Part shown: positions 53,876-64,000 of the stretch, one piece after another
How the letters are laid out: each line of letters starts with the position of its first letter
Numbering within the stretch: the stretch's first letter is position 1
NCBI RefSeq assembly: GCF_038502225.1
Contig: NC_091312.1
Location: forward strand, 33,045,455 to 33,109,454
Length of the DNA stretch: 64,000 nucleotides
From: Cherax quadricarinatus
Lineage: Eukaryota; Arthropoda; Malacostraca; Decapoda; Parastacidae
Direction: 5' to 3'
The notes under the pieces: model-generated
What the model was told of the DNA's origin: nothing
The model's input: the letters and a program-made list of their open reading frames with translations, nothing else
Database searches by the model: none
Position numbers and translations under genes: made by a program

Positions 53876-55098
53876 AATGTCGATGAAGAAAGGGAGGTAG
53901 TAATTTCATGCACTGGCCAGGGAGATATTCCATTTTTAAGGAGTGAAGAAGAGTAGGATGTGAGTGTGGGGGAGGTGTGTGAGGCATTACGTAGAATGAA
54001 AGGGGGTAAAGCAGCTGGAACTGATGGGATCATGATAGAAATGTTAAAAGCAGGGGGGACATAGTGTTGGAGTGGTTGGTATTTTTGTTTAATAAATGTA
54101 TGAAAGAGGGGAAGGTACCTAGGGATTGGCGGAGAGCGTGTTTAGTCCCTTTATATAAAGGGAAGGGGGACAAAAGAGATTGTAAAAATTATAGAGGAAT
54201 ATGTTTACTGAGTATACCAGGAAAAGTGTACGGTAGGGTTATTATTGAAAGAATTAGAGGTAAGACAGAATGTAGAATTGTGGATGAGCAAGGAGGTTTC
54301 AGAGTGGGTAGGGGATGTGTAGATCAAGTGTTTACATTGAAGCATATATGTGAACAGTATTTAGATAAAGGTAGGGAAGTTTTTATTGCATTTATGGATT
54401 TAGAAAAATCATATGATAGAGTGGATAGGGGAGCAATGTGGCAGATGTTGCAAGTATATGGAATAGGTGGTAAGTTACTGGATGCTGTAAAGAGTTTTTA
54501 TGAGGATAGTGAGGCTCAGGTTAGGGTGTGTAGAAGAGAGGGAGACTACTTCCCGGTGAAAGTAGGTCTTAGACAGGGATGTGTAATGTCACCATGGTTG
54601 TTTAATATATTTATAGATGGGGTTGTAAAAGAAGTAAATGCGAGGGTGTCCGGGAGAGGGGTGGGATTAAATTATGGGGAATTAAATACAAAATGGGAAG
54701 TTACACAATTACTTTTTGCTGATGATACTGTGCTTACGGGAGATTCTAAAAAAAAATTGCAAAGGTTAGTGGACGAATTTGGGAGTGTGTGTAAAGGTAG
54801 AAAGTTGGAAGTGAACATAGAAAAGAGTAAAGTGATAAGGGTATCGAATGATTTAGATAAAGAAAAATTGGATATCAAATTGGGAAGAAGGAATATGAAA
54901 GAAGTGAATGTTTTCAGATATTTGGGAGTTGACGTGTCAGTGGATGGATTTATGAAGGATGAGGTTAATTATAGAATTGATGAAGGAAAAAAGGTGAGGG
55001 GTGCATTGAGGTATATGTGGAGGCAAAAAATATTATCTATGGAGGCAAAGAAGGGAGTGTATGAAAGTATAGCAGTACCAACACTCATATGGGTGTGA
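53876..55098 (+). CDS. RTE-like LINE reverse transcriptase (344 aa open frame from 54064)
   Basis: The open frame 54064-55098 includes 'YKGKGDKRDCKNYRGICLLS', 'GFRVGRGCVDQVFTLKHICE', the A-box 'FIAFMDLEKSYDRVDR', 'VGLRQGCVMSPWLFNIFIDG' and the C-box 'LLFADDTVLTGDSKKKL' near residue 217, so all RT aspartates are present. The preceding ~60 codons (53880-54063: 'ALRRMKGGKAAGTDGI'-type motif) are separated by stops. A shift near 55090 cuts off the C-terminal region, which continues to about 55400 in another frame. Not functional as read. Confidence 0.8.
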
Positions 55099-55805
55099 AG
55101 CTTGGGTTGTAAATACTGCGGCGAGGAGGCGGTTGGAGGCAGTGGAGATGTCCTGTCTAAGGGTAATGTGTGGTGTAAATATTATGCAGAAAATTCGGAG
55201 TGTGGAAATTAGGAGAAGGTGTGGAGTTAATAAAGTATTAGTCAGAGGGCTGAAGAGGGTTTGTAGAGGTGGTTTGGTCATTTAGAGAGAATGGATCAAA
55301 GTAGAATGACATGGAGAGCGTATAAATCTGTAGGGGAAGGAAAGCGGGGTAGGGGTCGTCCTGGAGAAGGCTGGAGGGAGAGGGTAAAGGAGGTTTTGTG
55401 AGCGAGGGGTTTGGTCTTCCAGCAAGCGTGCGTGAGCGTGTTAGATAGGAGTGAATGGAGACGAATGGTATTTGGGACCTGACGAGCTGTTGGAGTGTGA
55501 GCAGGGTAATATTTAATGAAGGGATTCAGGGAAACCGGTTATTTTATATAACCGGACTTGAGTCCTGGAAATGGGAAGTACAATTCCTGCACTCTAAAGG
55601 AGGGGTTTGGGATATTGGCAGTTTGGAGGGATATATTGTGTATTTTTATACGTATATACTTCTAAACTGTTGTATTCTAGGCACCTCTGCAAAAACAGTG
55701 ATTATGAGTGAGTGAAGTGAAAGTGTTGAATGATGATGAAAAGTATTTTCTTTTTGGGGATTTTCTTTTTGGGTCACCCTGCCTCGGTGGGAGACGGCCG
55801 ACTTG

Positions 55806-55808
<3 letters not shown>
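55099..55808 (+). pseudogene. RTE-like LINE C-terminus and 3' UTR
   Basis: The frame past 55099 carries the usual end of this LINE ('ARRRLEAVEMSCLRVMCGV', 'RVCRGGLVIXRE'-like, 'GRPGEGWRERVKE'). A 3' UTR of about 400 bp ends GACGGCCGACTTGAA before (AT)n. Confidence 0.65.

Positions 55809-55880
<72 letters not shown>
55809..55880. repeat. (AT)n microsatellite at the LINE 3' end
   Basis: Pure AT tract of about 72 bp. Confidence 0.95.
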
Positions 55881-55887
<7 letters not shown>

Positions 55888-56815
55888 AGCCACGAACGAG
55901 TGGTATTGATCAATAAGAACCCTGCGCTAGCCAAGGAATGAGTCCTTATTAAGATGTCGGAATTGTGTTCTTAGGTTTGCTAGGCGCCCGTATGCTGCAG
56001 CAGTTATTTGGTTGATGTGCGCCTCCGGAGAAATACCTGGTGTTAATACTCACCCCAAGATCTTTTTCCTAGGGTGAAGTTTTTAGTCTCTGGCCCCATA
56101 GACTGTACTCCGTCTGCAGTCTTCTATGCCCTTCCCCAGTCTTCATGGCTTTGCATTTGGTGGGGTTGAACTTCAGGAGCAAGTTGCTTTACCATGCCTG
56201 CAGCCTCTCCAGATCCCTTTGTAATTCTGCCTGGTCCTTATCTGATTGAATTCTTCTCATAAACTTCACATCATCTGCAAACAGGGACACTTCAGAATCT
56301 ATTCCTTCCGTCATGTCGTTCACAAATACCAGAAACAGCACCGGTCCTAAGACTGACCTCTGTGGAACCCCGCTCGCTACAGGTGCCCACTCTAACACCT
56401 TACCACGACATTTGCTGTCTTCCATACCTCAGGTAGTCGTTTTGTTTCGACAGATGTGTTGAAAATTGTTGTTAGTGGTACACATAGCGCCTCTTCTCCC
56501 TCTCTCAGGACCCATGGAGAGATGTTATCAGGCCCAATCACCTTTGAGGTATCAAGCTCACTTAGCAGCCTTTTCATTTCTTCCTCGGTTGTATGTATTG
56601 TGTCCAACACTTGACGGTGATCCCCCCTCTCTCTGTCTTTCTGGAGTCCCTTCTGTCTCCTCTGTGAACACTTCTTTGAATCTCAAGTTGAGCTCCTCAC
56701 ATACTTCACGGTCGTTTCTTGTGATCTCCCCTCCTTCCTTCCTCAGCCTGATTACCTGGTGCTTGACTGTTGTTTTCCTCCTGATGTGGCTGCACAACAA
56801 CTTCGGGTCAGCGTG
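55881..56815 (-). pseudogene. LINE family M, copy 1 (RT fragment)
   Basis: Minus strand, with frames 56558-56800 (linker: 'VIRLRKEGGEITRNDREVCE'), 56392-56610 ('LLSELDTSKVIGPDNISPWV') and 56189-56425 ('SGVPQRSVLGPVLFLVFVND', 'SLFADDVKFMRRIQ'). The middle of RT is deleted at about 56400. The last ~100 bp (55881-55980) may be a separate repeat. Confidence 0.8.
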
Positions 56816-59085
56816 TACTCACCTAATTGTACTCACCTAATTGTGGTTGCAGGGATTGAGACTCAGCTCCTGGCCCCGCCTCTTCACTGATCGCTGCTAG
56901 GTCCTCTCTCTCTCTGCTTCCTGAGTTTTGTCATACCTCGTCTTAAAGCTATGTATGGTTCCTGCCTCCACTCCATCACTTGCTAGGCTATTCCACTTCC
57001 TGGCGACTCTATGACTGAAGAAATACTTGCTAACATCCCTGTGACTCGTCTGAGTCTTCAGTTCCAATTGTGACCCTTTGTTTCTGTGTCCCCTCTCTGG
57101 AACATCCTGTCTCTGTACACCTTATCTATTCCACACAGTATTTTGTATATTGTTATCATGTCTCCCCTGGCCCTCCTGTCCTCCAGTGTCGTCAGTCCGA
57201 TTTCCCTCAATCTTTCTTCGTAGGACATTCCCCTGAGCCCCGGAACTAGCCTTGTTGCAAACCTTTGTACTTTCTCTAATTTATTGACGTGCTTGACCAG
57301 GCGTGGGTTCCAAACTGGCGCTGCATACTCCAGTATGGGCCTGACGTACACAGTGTACAGTGTCTTGAACGATTCCTAAGCTATCGGATCGCTTTTCTCA
57401 GGTTTGGCAGGCGCCCATATGCTGCAGCAGTTATCTGGTTGATGTGTGCCTCCGGAGACGTGCTCGGTGTTACGGTCACCCCAGGATCTTTCTCCTTGAG
57501 TGAGGTTTGCGGTCTTTGTCCACCTAGCCTATATTCTGTCTGCGGTTTCTTTGCCCTTCACCAATTTTCATGACACTGCATTTGGCAGGGTTGAATTCGA
57601 GAAGCCAGTTGCTGGACCACGTGTCCAGCCTGTTCAGGTCTCTTTGTAGTCCTGCCTGATCCTCATCTGATTTAATTCTTCTCATTAACTTCACATCATC
57701 TGCGAACGGTGACACTTCTGAGTCTATGCCTTCCATCAATTCATTCACATATATCAAAAATAGCACTTGTTCTAGGACTGACCTCTGTGGGACTCCGCTC
57801 GTCAGAGGCGCCCACTGTGATACCTCATCACGTACCATGACTCGTTGTTGCCTCCCTGTCAGGTATTCTCTGATTCATTGCAGTGCCCTTCCTGTTTAAT
57901 GCGCCTGATCCTCCAGCTTCTACACTAATCTCCTGTGAGGAACTGTGTCGAAGGCCTTCCTGCAGTCCAGGAAAATGCAATCAACCCACCCTTCTCTCTC
58001 GTGTCTTACTTTTGTTACCTTGTCATAGAACTCCAGAAGGTTTGTGACACAGGATTTTCCTTTCATGAATCCGTGCTGGTAATCGTTTATAATCTTGTTC
58101 CATTCCAGGTGCACCACCACTCTCCTCCTGATAATCTTCTCCATGACTTTGCACACTATACAAGTCAGAGACACTGGTCTGTAGTTTAGTGCCTCGTTTC
58201 TGTCTCCTTTCTTAAAAATGGGGACTACATTTGCCGTCTTCCATATATCAGGTAGTTGCCCAGTTTCAAGGAACGTATTGAAGATTGTGATTAGTGGCAC
58301 ACACAGCTTCTCTGGTCCTTCTCTAGGTACCCAAGAGGAGATGTTGTCCAGACCCATCGCCTTTGAGATATCAAGATCACTTAGGAGCTTCTGCACCTCC
58401 TCCTCTGTTGTTTGTATTTCATCCAACACTTGAGGGTATATTTCCTGTTGGTGTTCCCCTCTGTGCTGTCTTCCCAGATCCCTTCCTGTCTCTACTGTAA
58501 ATGCTTCCTTAATTAAATCTCATGTTGAGCTCCTCACATACCCCGTGATCGTTTCTTGTGAGTTCCCCACCTTCTTTCCTCAGCCTGATCACCTGGTTTT
58601 TAACTGTCTTCCTCCTGATGTAGCTATATATCAGTTTCGGGTCAGACTTGATTTCCGATGCTATGTTATTTTCATACTGTCGCTGGGCCTCCCTCCTTAC
58701 CTGTGCATACTCGTTCCTGGCTCTTCGACTAATCTTATTTTCCTGTATTCTTTGGCTTCTGTACTTTTTACATTCTCTAGTGGACTTAGTTTTTGCCTCC
58801 TTACACTGTCGGGTAAACCAGGGGCTCGTTCTGGTCTTCCCATTATGTCTGTTGCCCTTGGGAACAAACCTTTCCTCTGCCTCCTTACATTTTGTTGTTA
58901 TGTATTCCATCATTTCGTTTACCGACTTTCCTGCCAGTTCTCTGTCCCACTGAGCCTCCTGTAGGAAGTTCCTCAAATCTATGTAGTCCCCCCTTTTATA
59001 GTCTGGCTTTTCTCATTCAACTCCTATTACCCTCTCCACTTGTAACTCTACGTGGTCACTAGCTCCTAGGGGCCTCTCATATGTG
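56816..59085 (-). pseudogene. LINE family M, copy 2 (linker, RT, C-terminus and tail)
   Basis: A longer minus-strand copy of the same CR1-like LINE. Frames: 58509-58976 (helical linker), 57920-58429 ('GDRNEALNYRPVSLTCIVCK', 'FMKGKSCVTNLLEFYDKVTK', A-box 'CIFLDCRKAFDTVPHRRLV'), 57524-57838 ('FADDVKLMRRIKSDEDQAGL') and 57058-57351 ('VRPILEYAAPVWNPRLVKHV'). It ends in tandem GTACTCACCTAATT units at 56816-56845. The endonuclease is missing, and four or more frame changes inactivate it. Confidence 0.85.
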
Positions 59086-59110
59086 ATGTCCTTGGTGTTT
59101 GAACTGCTCA

Positions 59111-59114
<4 letters not shown>

Positions 59115-59204
<90 letters not shown>

Positions 59205-59213
59205 ATGTGTGTG
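59115..59213. repeat. (GT)n microsatellite
   Basis: About 100 bp of GT with one CAT interruption, next to the truncated end of LINE M copy 2. Confidence 0.95.
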
Positions 59214-59267
59214 TGTGACCGTTTGGTAGGTATTAAAAAATGATTATAATTATAACCATAATTTTTA

Positions 59268-59395
59268 AAGGGGTGGACCGGTAAGCCAGCGGACGGCCTC
59301 GGTCAGATGACCGAAAGCTCCTGCTGCGAGTCATTATATGACTGAGACCCCGGTCAGGAAACACTTGTCCTGGTTCCTGATAAACTGCATGTATG
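59268..59395 (+). repeat. Probable short interspersed repeat
   Basis: A GC-richer block (GGTGGACCGGTAAGCCAGCG ... CCGGTCAGGAAACACTTGTC) that I recall as a frequent decapod repeat. There is no coding and no clear TSD. Called from memory of the family only. Confidence 0.4.
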
Positions 59396-59521
59396 ATAAG
59401 CTCTTATTTTCTTGGTAAGCATTAGTCAAGATATATGGAACTGGGAAAGTGTCAGAACGAATCCCTGTTTTACAAGCTATGAAAAAATCGCTAAATGTCC
59501 TACATAAAACTTCATTTACAG

Positions 59522-59704
59522 AGTCGTCGCCATCTGGTGATGGGATGGTTGTGGATGAGGAGTGTGATGTTGATGACTGATCTCAGCGTGTTTGCCATCG
59601 ACTCCATCCTCATCTTTCACACGTGGCCTCTCTTTGCCATCATCAGTGTTGTGTTTGTGGGCTTGTGTTGCGCCATGGTCGTCGTCCGCTCTTACGCTCT
59701 CACT
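59522..59704 (+). CDS. Four-transmembrane protein, third recognised coding exon (TM3 and TM4)
   Basis: The acceptor TTCATTTACAG ends at 59521 and the donor ACT|GTAAGT begins at 59705. Both ends are phase 0 and the 61 codons have no stop. They encode a basic start 'SRRHLVMGWLWMRSVMLMTD' and two long hydrophobic segments, 'LSVFAIDSILIF' and 'PLFAIISVVFVGLCCAMVVV', then R-S-Y-A-L-T. This is the layout of the last two membrane helices of small four-pass proteins of the LAPTM/DUF4728 kind. The family placement is tentative; the exon itself is well supported. Confidence 0.8.
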
Positions 59705-60300
59705 GTAAGTTGTTGGGCTTAGCCTCGGCTTTTTTTTTAACGCCTCCAATACCACCAAAACATCTTCAATTATAACTTCAGTGTCTTCTAAATTCGTTGC
59801 CAAATAGTATAATGTATGTTTTGAAAATGATGTTTTGATAAGATGAGGATCATCCTAGAATGTCAATGTACCACCAAAATTCTAAATATGCATTAAGAAC
59901 TTAATATTATAAGCAGCACACATCGTATCGCTGAAACGAATGTCTTTATTGATGTTAATATACTCAGGAAAACTTATTCAAATTCCTGCACATAAACTGT
60001 TGCAAGCTGACTGTTTCCCACAAGAGATCACGTCTAGAAAAGGATCATAAAAAACTATAACTGAATGAATCAAATACATGAATCAAATGAATCAAATACA
60101 TGAATCAAATGAATCAAATACACGTTCTGTGTCAAGTAAGGCAACAATGACACCTATTAGCACAATAAGAAATTACCTCTTTCCAAATCACAATCCTTCA
60201 CTTTCCCTTATAAGGCCTAATTAGATCACAATTAAATCTTAATCTGAAGCCAAGAACGATGCCTTAAATTCTACTAATACCTTAAATTCTCCAACAAATT

Positions 60301-60980
60301 ATATATGTTGATGGTTCCGTCCACGAAACCTGATAGTGCCGTTATTGTCATGGAAATTGTATGGGAATTGGAGCAAGTCTCAATAATTGGGCTTCACTCT
60401 TCAGACTGAATTCTATGGTATACTTCTTGCACTCAGTGTGCTCACATATCTGAAGAAGAAACTTTAATTGTGATTATCATTCACTGGTGCCAAACAATAC
60501 ACGACTGTTAAGTGTGACATGCTCACCACAGAAGCCATATACAAATATGCTAGAATTGTAGGCAGTGGAGTCAGGGTCTACATTGTGTGGATTCCCTATC
60601 ATATTGGTCTTCCAATGCATGCTGGAACTGATGAATTGGCAAAGGCATATGTCATCAAAACTGGAGCAGAGTACAGATTTGGGTTGTCCACAGGCAGTTT
60701 AAGGGCAATAATACGAAAAATTAATTGATTTGGGACTGAGGGCGACCGACATCAGTCAGTCCATCAGTCATCATTCTGTAACGCAGGAGGCGCCCACGTA
60801 CCTGTGTTGGAACCAACAATATCAGAAGACTTTTGAATGTCACTACTGCTGGGCTTCGGCTGAGTCTACATCACTAAGTGATGTAGACTTAACTAAATGC
60901 AAACATTGCCAAAAGAACTATTGCCATTATGTGCTGAATGCCAAAAATTTCAAGAATTCAGAGAAAATTTACCCATAATT
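60301..60980 (+). pseudogene. RNase H and C-terminal remnant of a LINE
   Basis: Starts near 'YVDGSV' (first RNase H aspartate). After stops, 60519-60728 carries 'VYIVWIPYHIGLPMHAGTDE' then L-A-K-A, the last RNase H motif. The next frame (60730-60978) carries a Cys/His cluster ('CKHCQKNYCHYVLNAKNF') like that at the C-terminus of Jockey/I-type LINEs. It lies in the last intron of the host gene. Confidence 0.65.
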
Positions 60981-61397
60981 TTTTCAAGATGTGTCAAAGT
61001 ATTTGATCCACAGTGGCATATAACCAGTCATTAAGGGAAAAATACTCCGACTTTGCCTATTGCAAAAACTCATAATCACTAAAATTTATCTAACTTCAAC
61101 CATGCTTTGCTAAAATATTGGGTATTATAGGTAACTCATAACCGCTTATAAGCTACACTGTAATATTTTTGTGGCTGAATTTATATCAGTTTAAACAACT
61201 TATTGCGACTATTATCAAATTATTAATCTGCAATTAGCTCATGACCAGTGTAACTCTCTTAGCTATGAAAACTTTGGGACCCAGTCCCTGGACCTGTACT
61301 GTGCCTCTGTAATTTATTGAATTCCGCTCAGAGGATGGTTATGGAGGTGCAGAGTTAAGCAATTAAACTACATGACTGCATAATTACTGGGTTACAG

Positions 61398-61490
61398 ATG
61401 ACGGCGACTGAGGAGGACGAAGTGAATCTTCAAGCCGTGACCACCACCACTACTCACACCCGCCTCCACGACACTGATGACCTGGTCTGA
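61398..61490 (+). CDS. Four-transmembrane protein, last coding exon
   Basis: The acceptor GGGTTACAG ends at 61397. The exon is phase 0, continuing the phase-0 exon at 59522-59704. It encodes a 30-residue hydrophilic tail starting 'MTATEEDEVNLQAVTTTTTH' and ends at TGA 61488-61490. The tail is acidic then Thr-rich with no membrane segment, as expected for a cytoplasmic C-terminus. A poly(A) signal follows 116 bp downstream. With all recognised exons the protein would be about 150-155 residues. Confidence 0.7.
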   Translation: MTATEEDEVNLQAVTTTTTHTRLHDTDDLV

Positions 61491-61605
61491 CCTGTCACCA
61501 CCACTACCACCACACGTCACCAACACCACCTCAAGTCACCACCAACACTACCACACATCTGTAGCACATAGACGACTTGGTCTGGTCATCTCCCAACCAT
61601 TTAAA

Positions 61606-61611
61606 AATAAA
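61606..61611 (+). terminator. Polyadenylation signal AATAAA
   Basis: A canonical hexamer 116 bp after the stop of the four-transmembrane gene, followed by T-rich sequence. Confidence 0.6.
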
Positions 61612-61639
61612 GTCTACTTTATATTCAAAGTTAATTGTT

Positions 61640-62536
61640 TTAATTCAGTGTTTGCTTCAAGGGACCTTTTTTTTTATTGGTCAGTGTCATTCATTCTGTG
61701 AATGAAAACACTACCATAATGACAGTAATTTCCTTCCAAATATTTGGCTCTTGCTATTCTCAGGAATTACTTCCTTTACAGATTCTTATCAATATTATCA
61801 ATACAAAATTGTATATGCTTTTTAGACGGCAAACTTTCAACACGCTCAGATAGTCCATATATATTAGTGGAAGTAAATAGATATTGCTGAATTTCCAAAA
61901 TATGGTGGTTGGTTTATTGGAAGAAGAGACATAAAACGGCTGTAAATAAACTGCACATCACCATTAAAGATAATTGAAATCTTAAAATAGGTATTAAAAC
62001 AAACTGTGGGCGTATATACACAGCGGTATAGACACCTCTCGCTGTATCTAACTTTGCAAAAATATTCCAGTGTATGTTGTAATTCTTTTTTCCCGTTATT
62101 GTACTTGCTATACGTAATCACGATGTATTCGCCTGTATGTTCTTCACATTCATGTCTTGTCCCTTGTATGTTTTTGTTAACTGTGTAGTTTATTAATAAA
62201 ATATAAAAAAATACCAGAGTGTTTAACCTTCCCTCAACACTCACACTGAATTTCCTCTCTTGGTGTAGTTTATCACTGTCTGCCATACAGGAAGAACACC
62301 CTCCTCTAGGGTACCCAGTCATATATACCCTAAAATAAGGATTAAATTCAGTGTATATGCTGGAGCTATATGGAGTTCTGACGACAGTAGTGAAGGAAAC
62401 ACACTGAAAGACGAGCTCTCACCGGATTAGTCTTTCGATAAGTTATGATCGTCATCAGGTCGTGACTTGATATAGAGTTTGACAGACCGAAACTTTACTT
62501 CAGTTAAAGATTCTTTTACAGACAGTATCTGTCGTC
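61640..62536. other. No gene seen
   Basis: AT-rich sequence downstream of the host gene. A 152-aa minus-strand open frame (61864-62322) has no recognisable domain, splice context or codon bias and is probably chance. Confidence 0.4.
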
Positions 62537-63375
62537 ATTCAGTGTACATACACTGAGAGCTGCACATCTCTTATTGCTTATAAACTGATTGATACACGTC
62601 TCTCAGTGCATATACTTTGATAAATGCACATTCTTCGGTGCATATACACTGAAAGATTCACACCTCATTGTATATATAGTGATAAATACACATCTCTCAG
62701 TTCATGTACACTGATAAATACACATCTCTCAGTTCATGTACACTGATAAATACACATCTCTCAGTTCATGTACACTGATAAATACACATCTCTCAGTTCA
62801 TGTACACTGATAAATACACATCTCTCAGTTCATGTACACTGATAAATACACATCTCTCAGTTCATGTACACTGATAAATACACATCTCTCAGTAAATATA
62901 CTCAGTTAAATGCATACCCCTCTGCACATACACTAAGTAATACACACCTCTCAGTGTATATACACTAAGTAATACACACCTCTCAGTGTATATACACTAA
63001 GTAATGCACACCTCTCAGTGTATATACACTAAGTAATACACACCTCTCAGTGTATATACACTAAGTAATGCACACCTCTCAGTGTAATACACTAAGTAAT
63101 GCATACCTCTCAGTGTATATACACTAAGTAATGCACACCTCTCAGTGTATATACACTAAGTAATGCACACCTCTCAGTGTAATACACTAAGTAATGCATA
63201 CCTCTCAGTGTATATACACTAAGTAATGCACACCTCTCAGTGTATATACACTAAGTAATGCATACCTCTCAGTGTATGTACACTAAGTAATGCACACCTC
63301 TCAGTGTATGTACACTAAGTAATACATACCTCTCAGTGTATATACACTAAGTAATACACACCTCTCAGTGTATAT
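62537..63375. repeat. 32-bp tandem array with two unit types
   Basis: Degenerate units from about 62537. Then about six 32-bp units with CTCTCAGTTCATGTACACTG (62692-62895), then about thirteen 32-bp units with CTCTCAGTGTATATACACTA (62935-63370), two of them 31 bp. The two types share the CTCTCAGT core and unit length. Confidence 0.9.
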
Positions 63376-63620
63376 GCCTTCAACAATATTAACAATGCAC
63401 ATTTTCAGTATATAATTATTAATAATACTGAGACCATGAACTGAATACTAATTTGAAATTCAAGTTTAAATACATTTTAAGTTGGCAGACGTCGCGTAAT
63501 ATTATTATATTATATTCATATATGAAAAAAATAAATAAATTTTAAATCACATTAAATAAATTTTAAAAGTGGCAGGCTATTAAAATTTAATACTTGGTAG
63601 CCAGTATATATGCAGTGAAT
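63376..63620. other. No gene seen
   Basis: AT-rich spacer between two tandem arrays. Confidence 0.4.
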
Positions 63621-63624
63621 TGCT

Positions 63625-63930
63625 TGTTCCTTAATGCTGATAGTTAGTCTAGGAAGTTAGTGGTAGTTAGGCTCGGTAATTGCTTAGTGCTAGTAGTTAG
63701 ACATATCCACCACCTATTGCTGGTGGTTAGACTCTATTGATGGTAGTTAGACTTATCCACTGCCTAGAGCTGCTAGTTAACCTTATCCACCTAGTGCTGA
63801 TAGACTTATGCACCGCTAGTGCTCGTATGTACTAGACTCAACGACACTTTAGTGATAATAGTAAGACGCATGAACTAACTGGCGGTAACGGATAGACTCA
63901 TCCACTACCATCACTGGTAGTTAAAATGGT
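63625..63930. repeat. Degenerate ~33-bp tandem repeat
   Basis: Recurring phrases TAGTGCT(G/A)GTAGTTAGAC and TATCCACC(A/G)CC at intervals of roughly 30-35 bp, with many indels. Confidence 0.6.
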
Positions 63931-64000
63931 TAACGTTTCAGAGTGATAAACTAACGAGGTTAACGTAACAACCTTGCTGGTGCAAATGCCGTCATAAGGT

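Larger units (their letters stand above)
52562..55808 (+). mobile_element. RTE-like LINE, mostly intact but frameshifted
   Basis: Endonuclease and RT are encoded on the plus strand. The 3' end carries a conserved GC-rich phrase (CACCCTGCCTCGGTGGGAGA) and then an (AT)n tract. The family resembles elements often annotated 'craniofacial development protein 2-like' endonuclease plus RT. RTE membership is an inference from remembered motifs. Confidence 0.8.

Noticed and set aside
61864..62322. A 152-aa minus-strand open frame
   Set aside because: No recognisable domain, AT-rich composition and no splice or promoter context. Frames of this length are expected occasionally by chance.

Overview
The window is eukaryotic, intron-bearing and dominated by repeats. 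It looks like an arthropod genome, most probably a decapod crustacean such as a crayfish. That assignment is an inference: several repeat families (the TIR element ending GTCGTGCCGAATA, the CCCCCGCGGCCCGG-tailed LINE, the LINE tailed with GTACTCACCTAATTG) look like families I remember from decapod DNA, and no database search was possible. Nothing bacterial, viral-genomic or CRISPR-like is present.

Left part (1-9.8 kb): a minus-strand Tx1/L1-type LINE (ORF1, endonuclease, RT) runs off the left edge. It is split between its endonuclease/RT linker and RT core by a nearly intact plus-strand CR1/L2-group LINE (1251-5203) that carries four ~130-bp 5' monomers. Short minisatellites, (AT)n and (ATT)n follow.

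9.8-23.9 kb: a stack of LTR retrotransposons. The outer plus-strand element (9775-23888, TSD CATGG) is interrupted just after its gag start codon by a complete minus-strand element (10578-17590, TSD GCCAC), by a 120-bp hairpin element (TSD ACGTTA) and by an 888-bp probable solo LTR (TSD AGTA). Both large elements have Ty3/gypsy-type domains in the order gag-protease-integrase-RT-RNase H. Integrase precedes RT, the order known for 'Gmr1-like' elements, instead of the usual gypsy order. Both also read Y-x-D-N at the RT active site.

25.8-35.1 kb: a 5.5-kb array of a 21-bp satellite with ~1.9-kb higher-order duplication, then an internally deleted gypsy element (31318-34699) carrying a solo LTR in its own LTR, then a related 42-bp satellite.

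35.5-43.8 kb: two minus-strand copies of one LINE family, the second nearly intact (ORF1 with PHD-like and CCCH zinc fingers; ORF2 with endonuclease and RT), and a tRNA-derived SINE.

44.9-61.6 kb: the only probable host gene, a small four-transmembrane protein on the plus strand. I see exons at 44946-45047, 46378-46449, 59522-59704 and 61398-61490, with a polyadenylation signal at 61606. Its introns hold a hAT-type element, a 31-bp minisatellite starting at a splice donor, RTE-like and CR1/L2-like LINE copies, a solo LTR, foldback elements and many (AT)n tracts. The window ends in 32-bp and ~33-bp tandem arrays.
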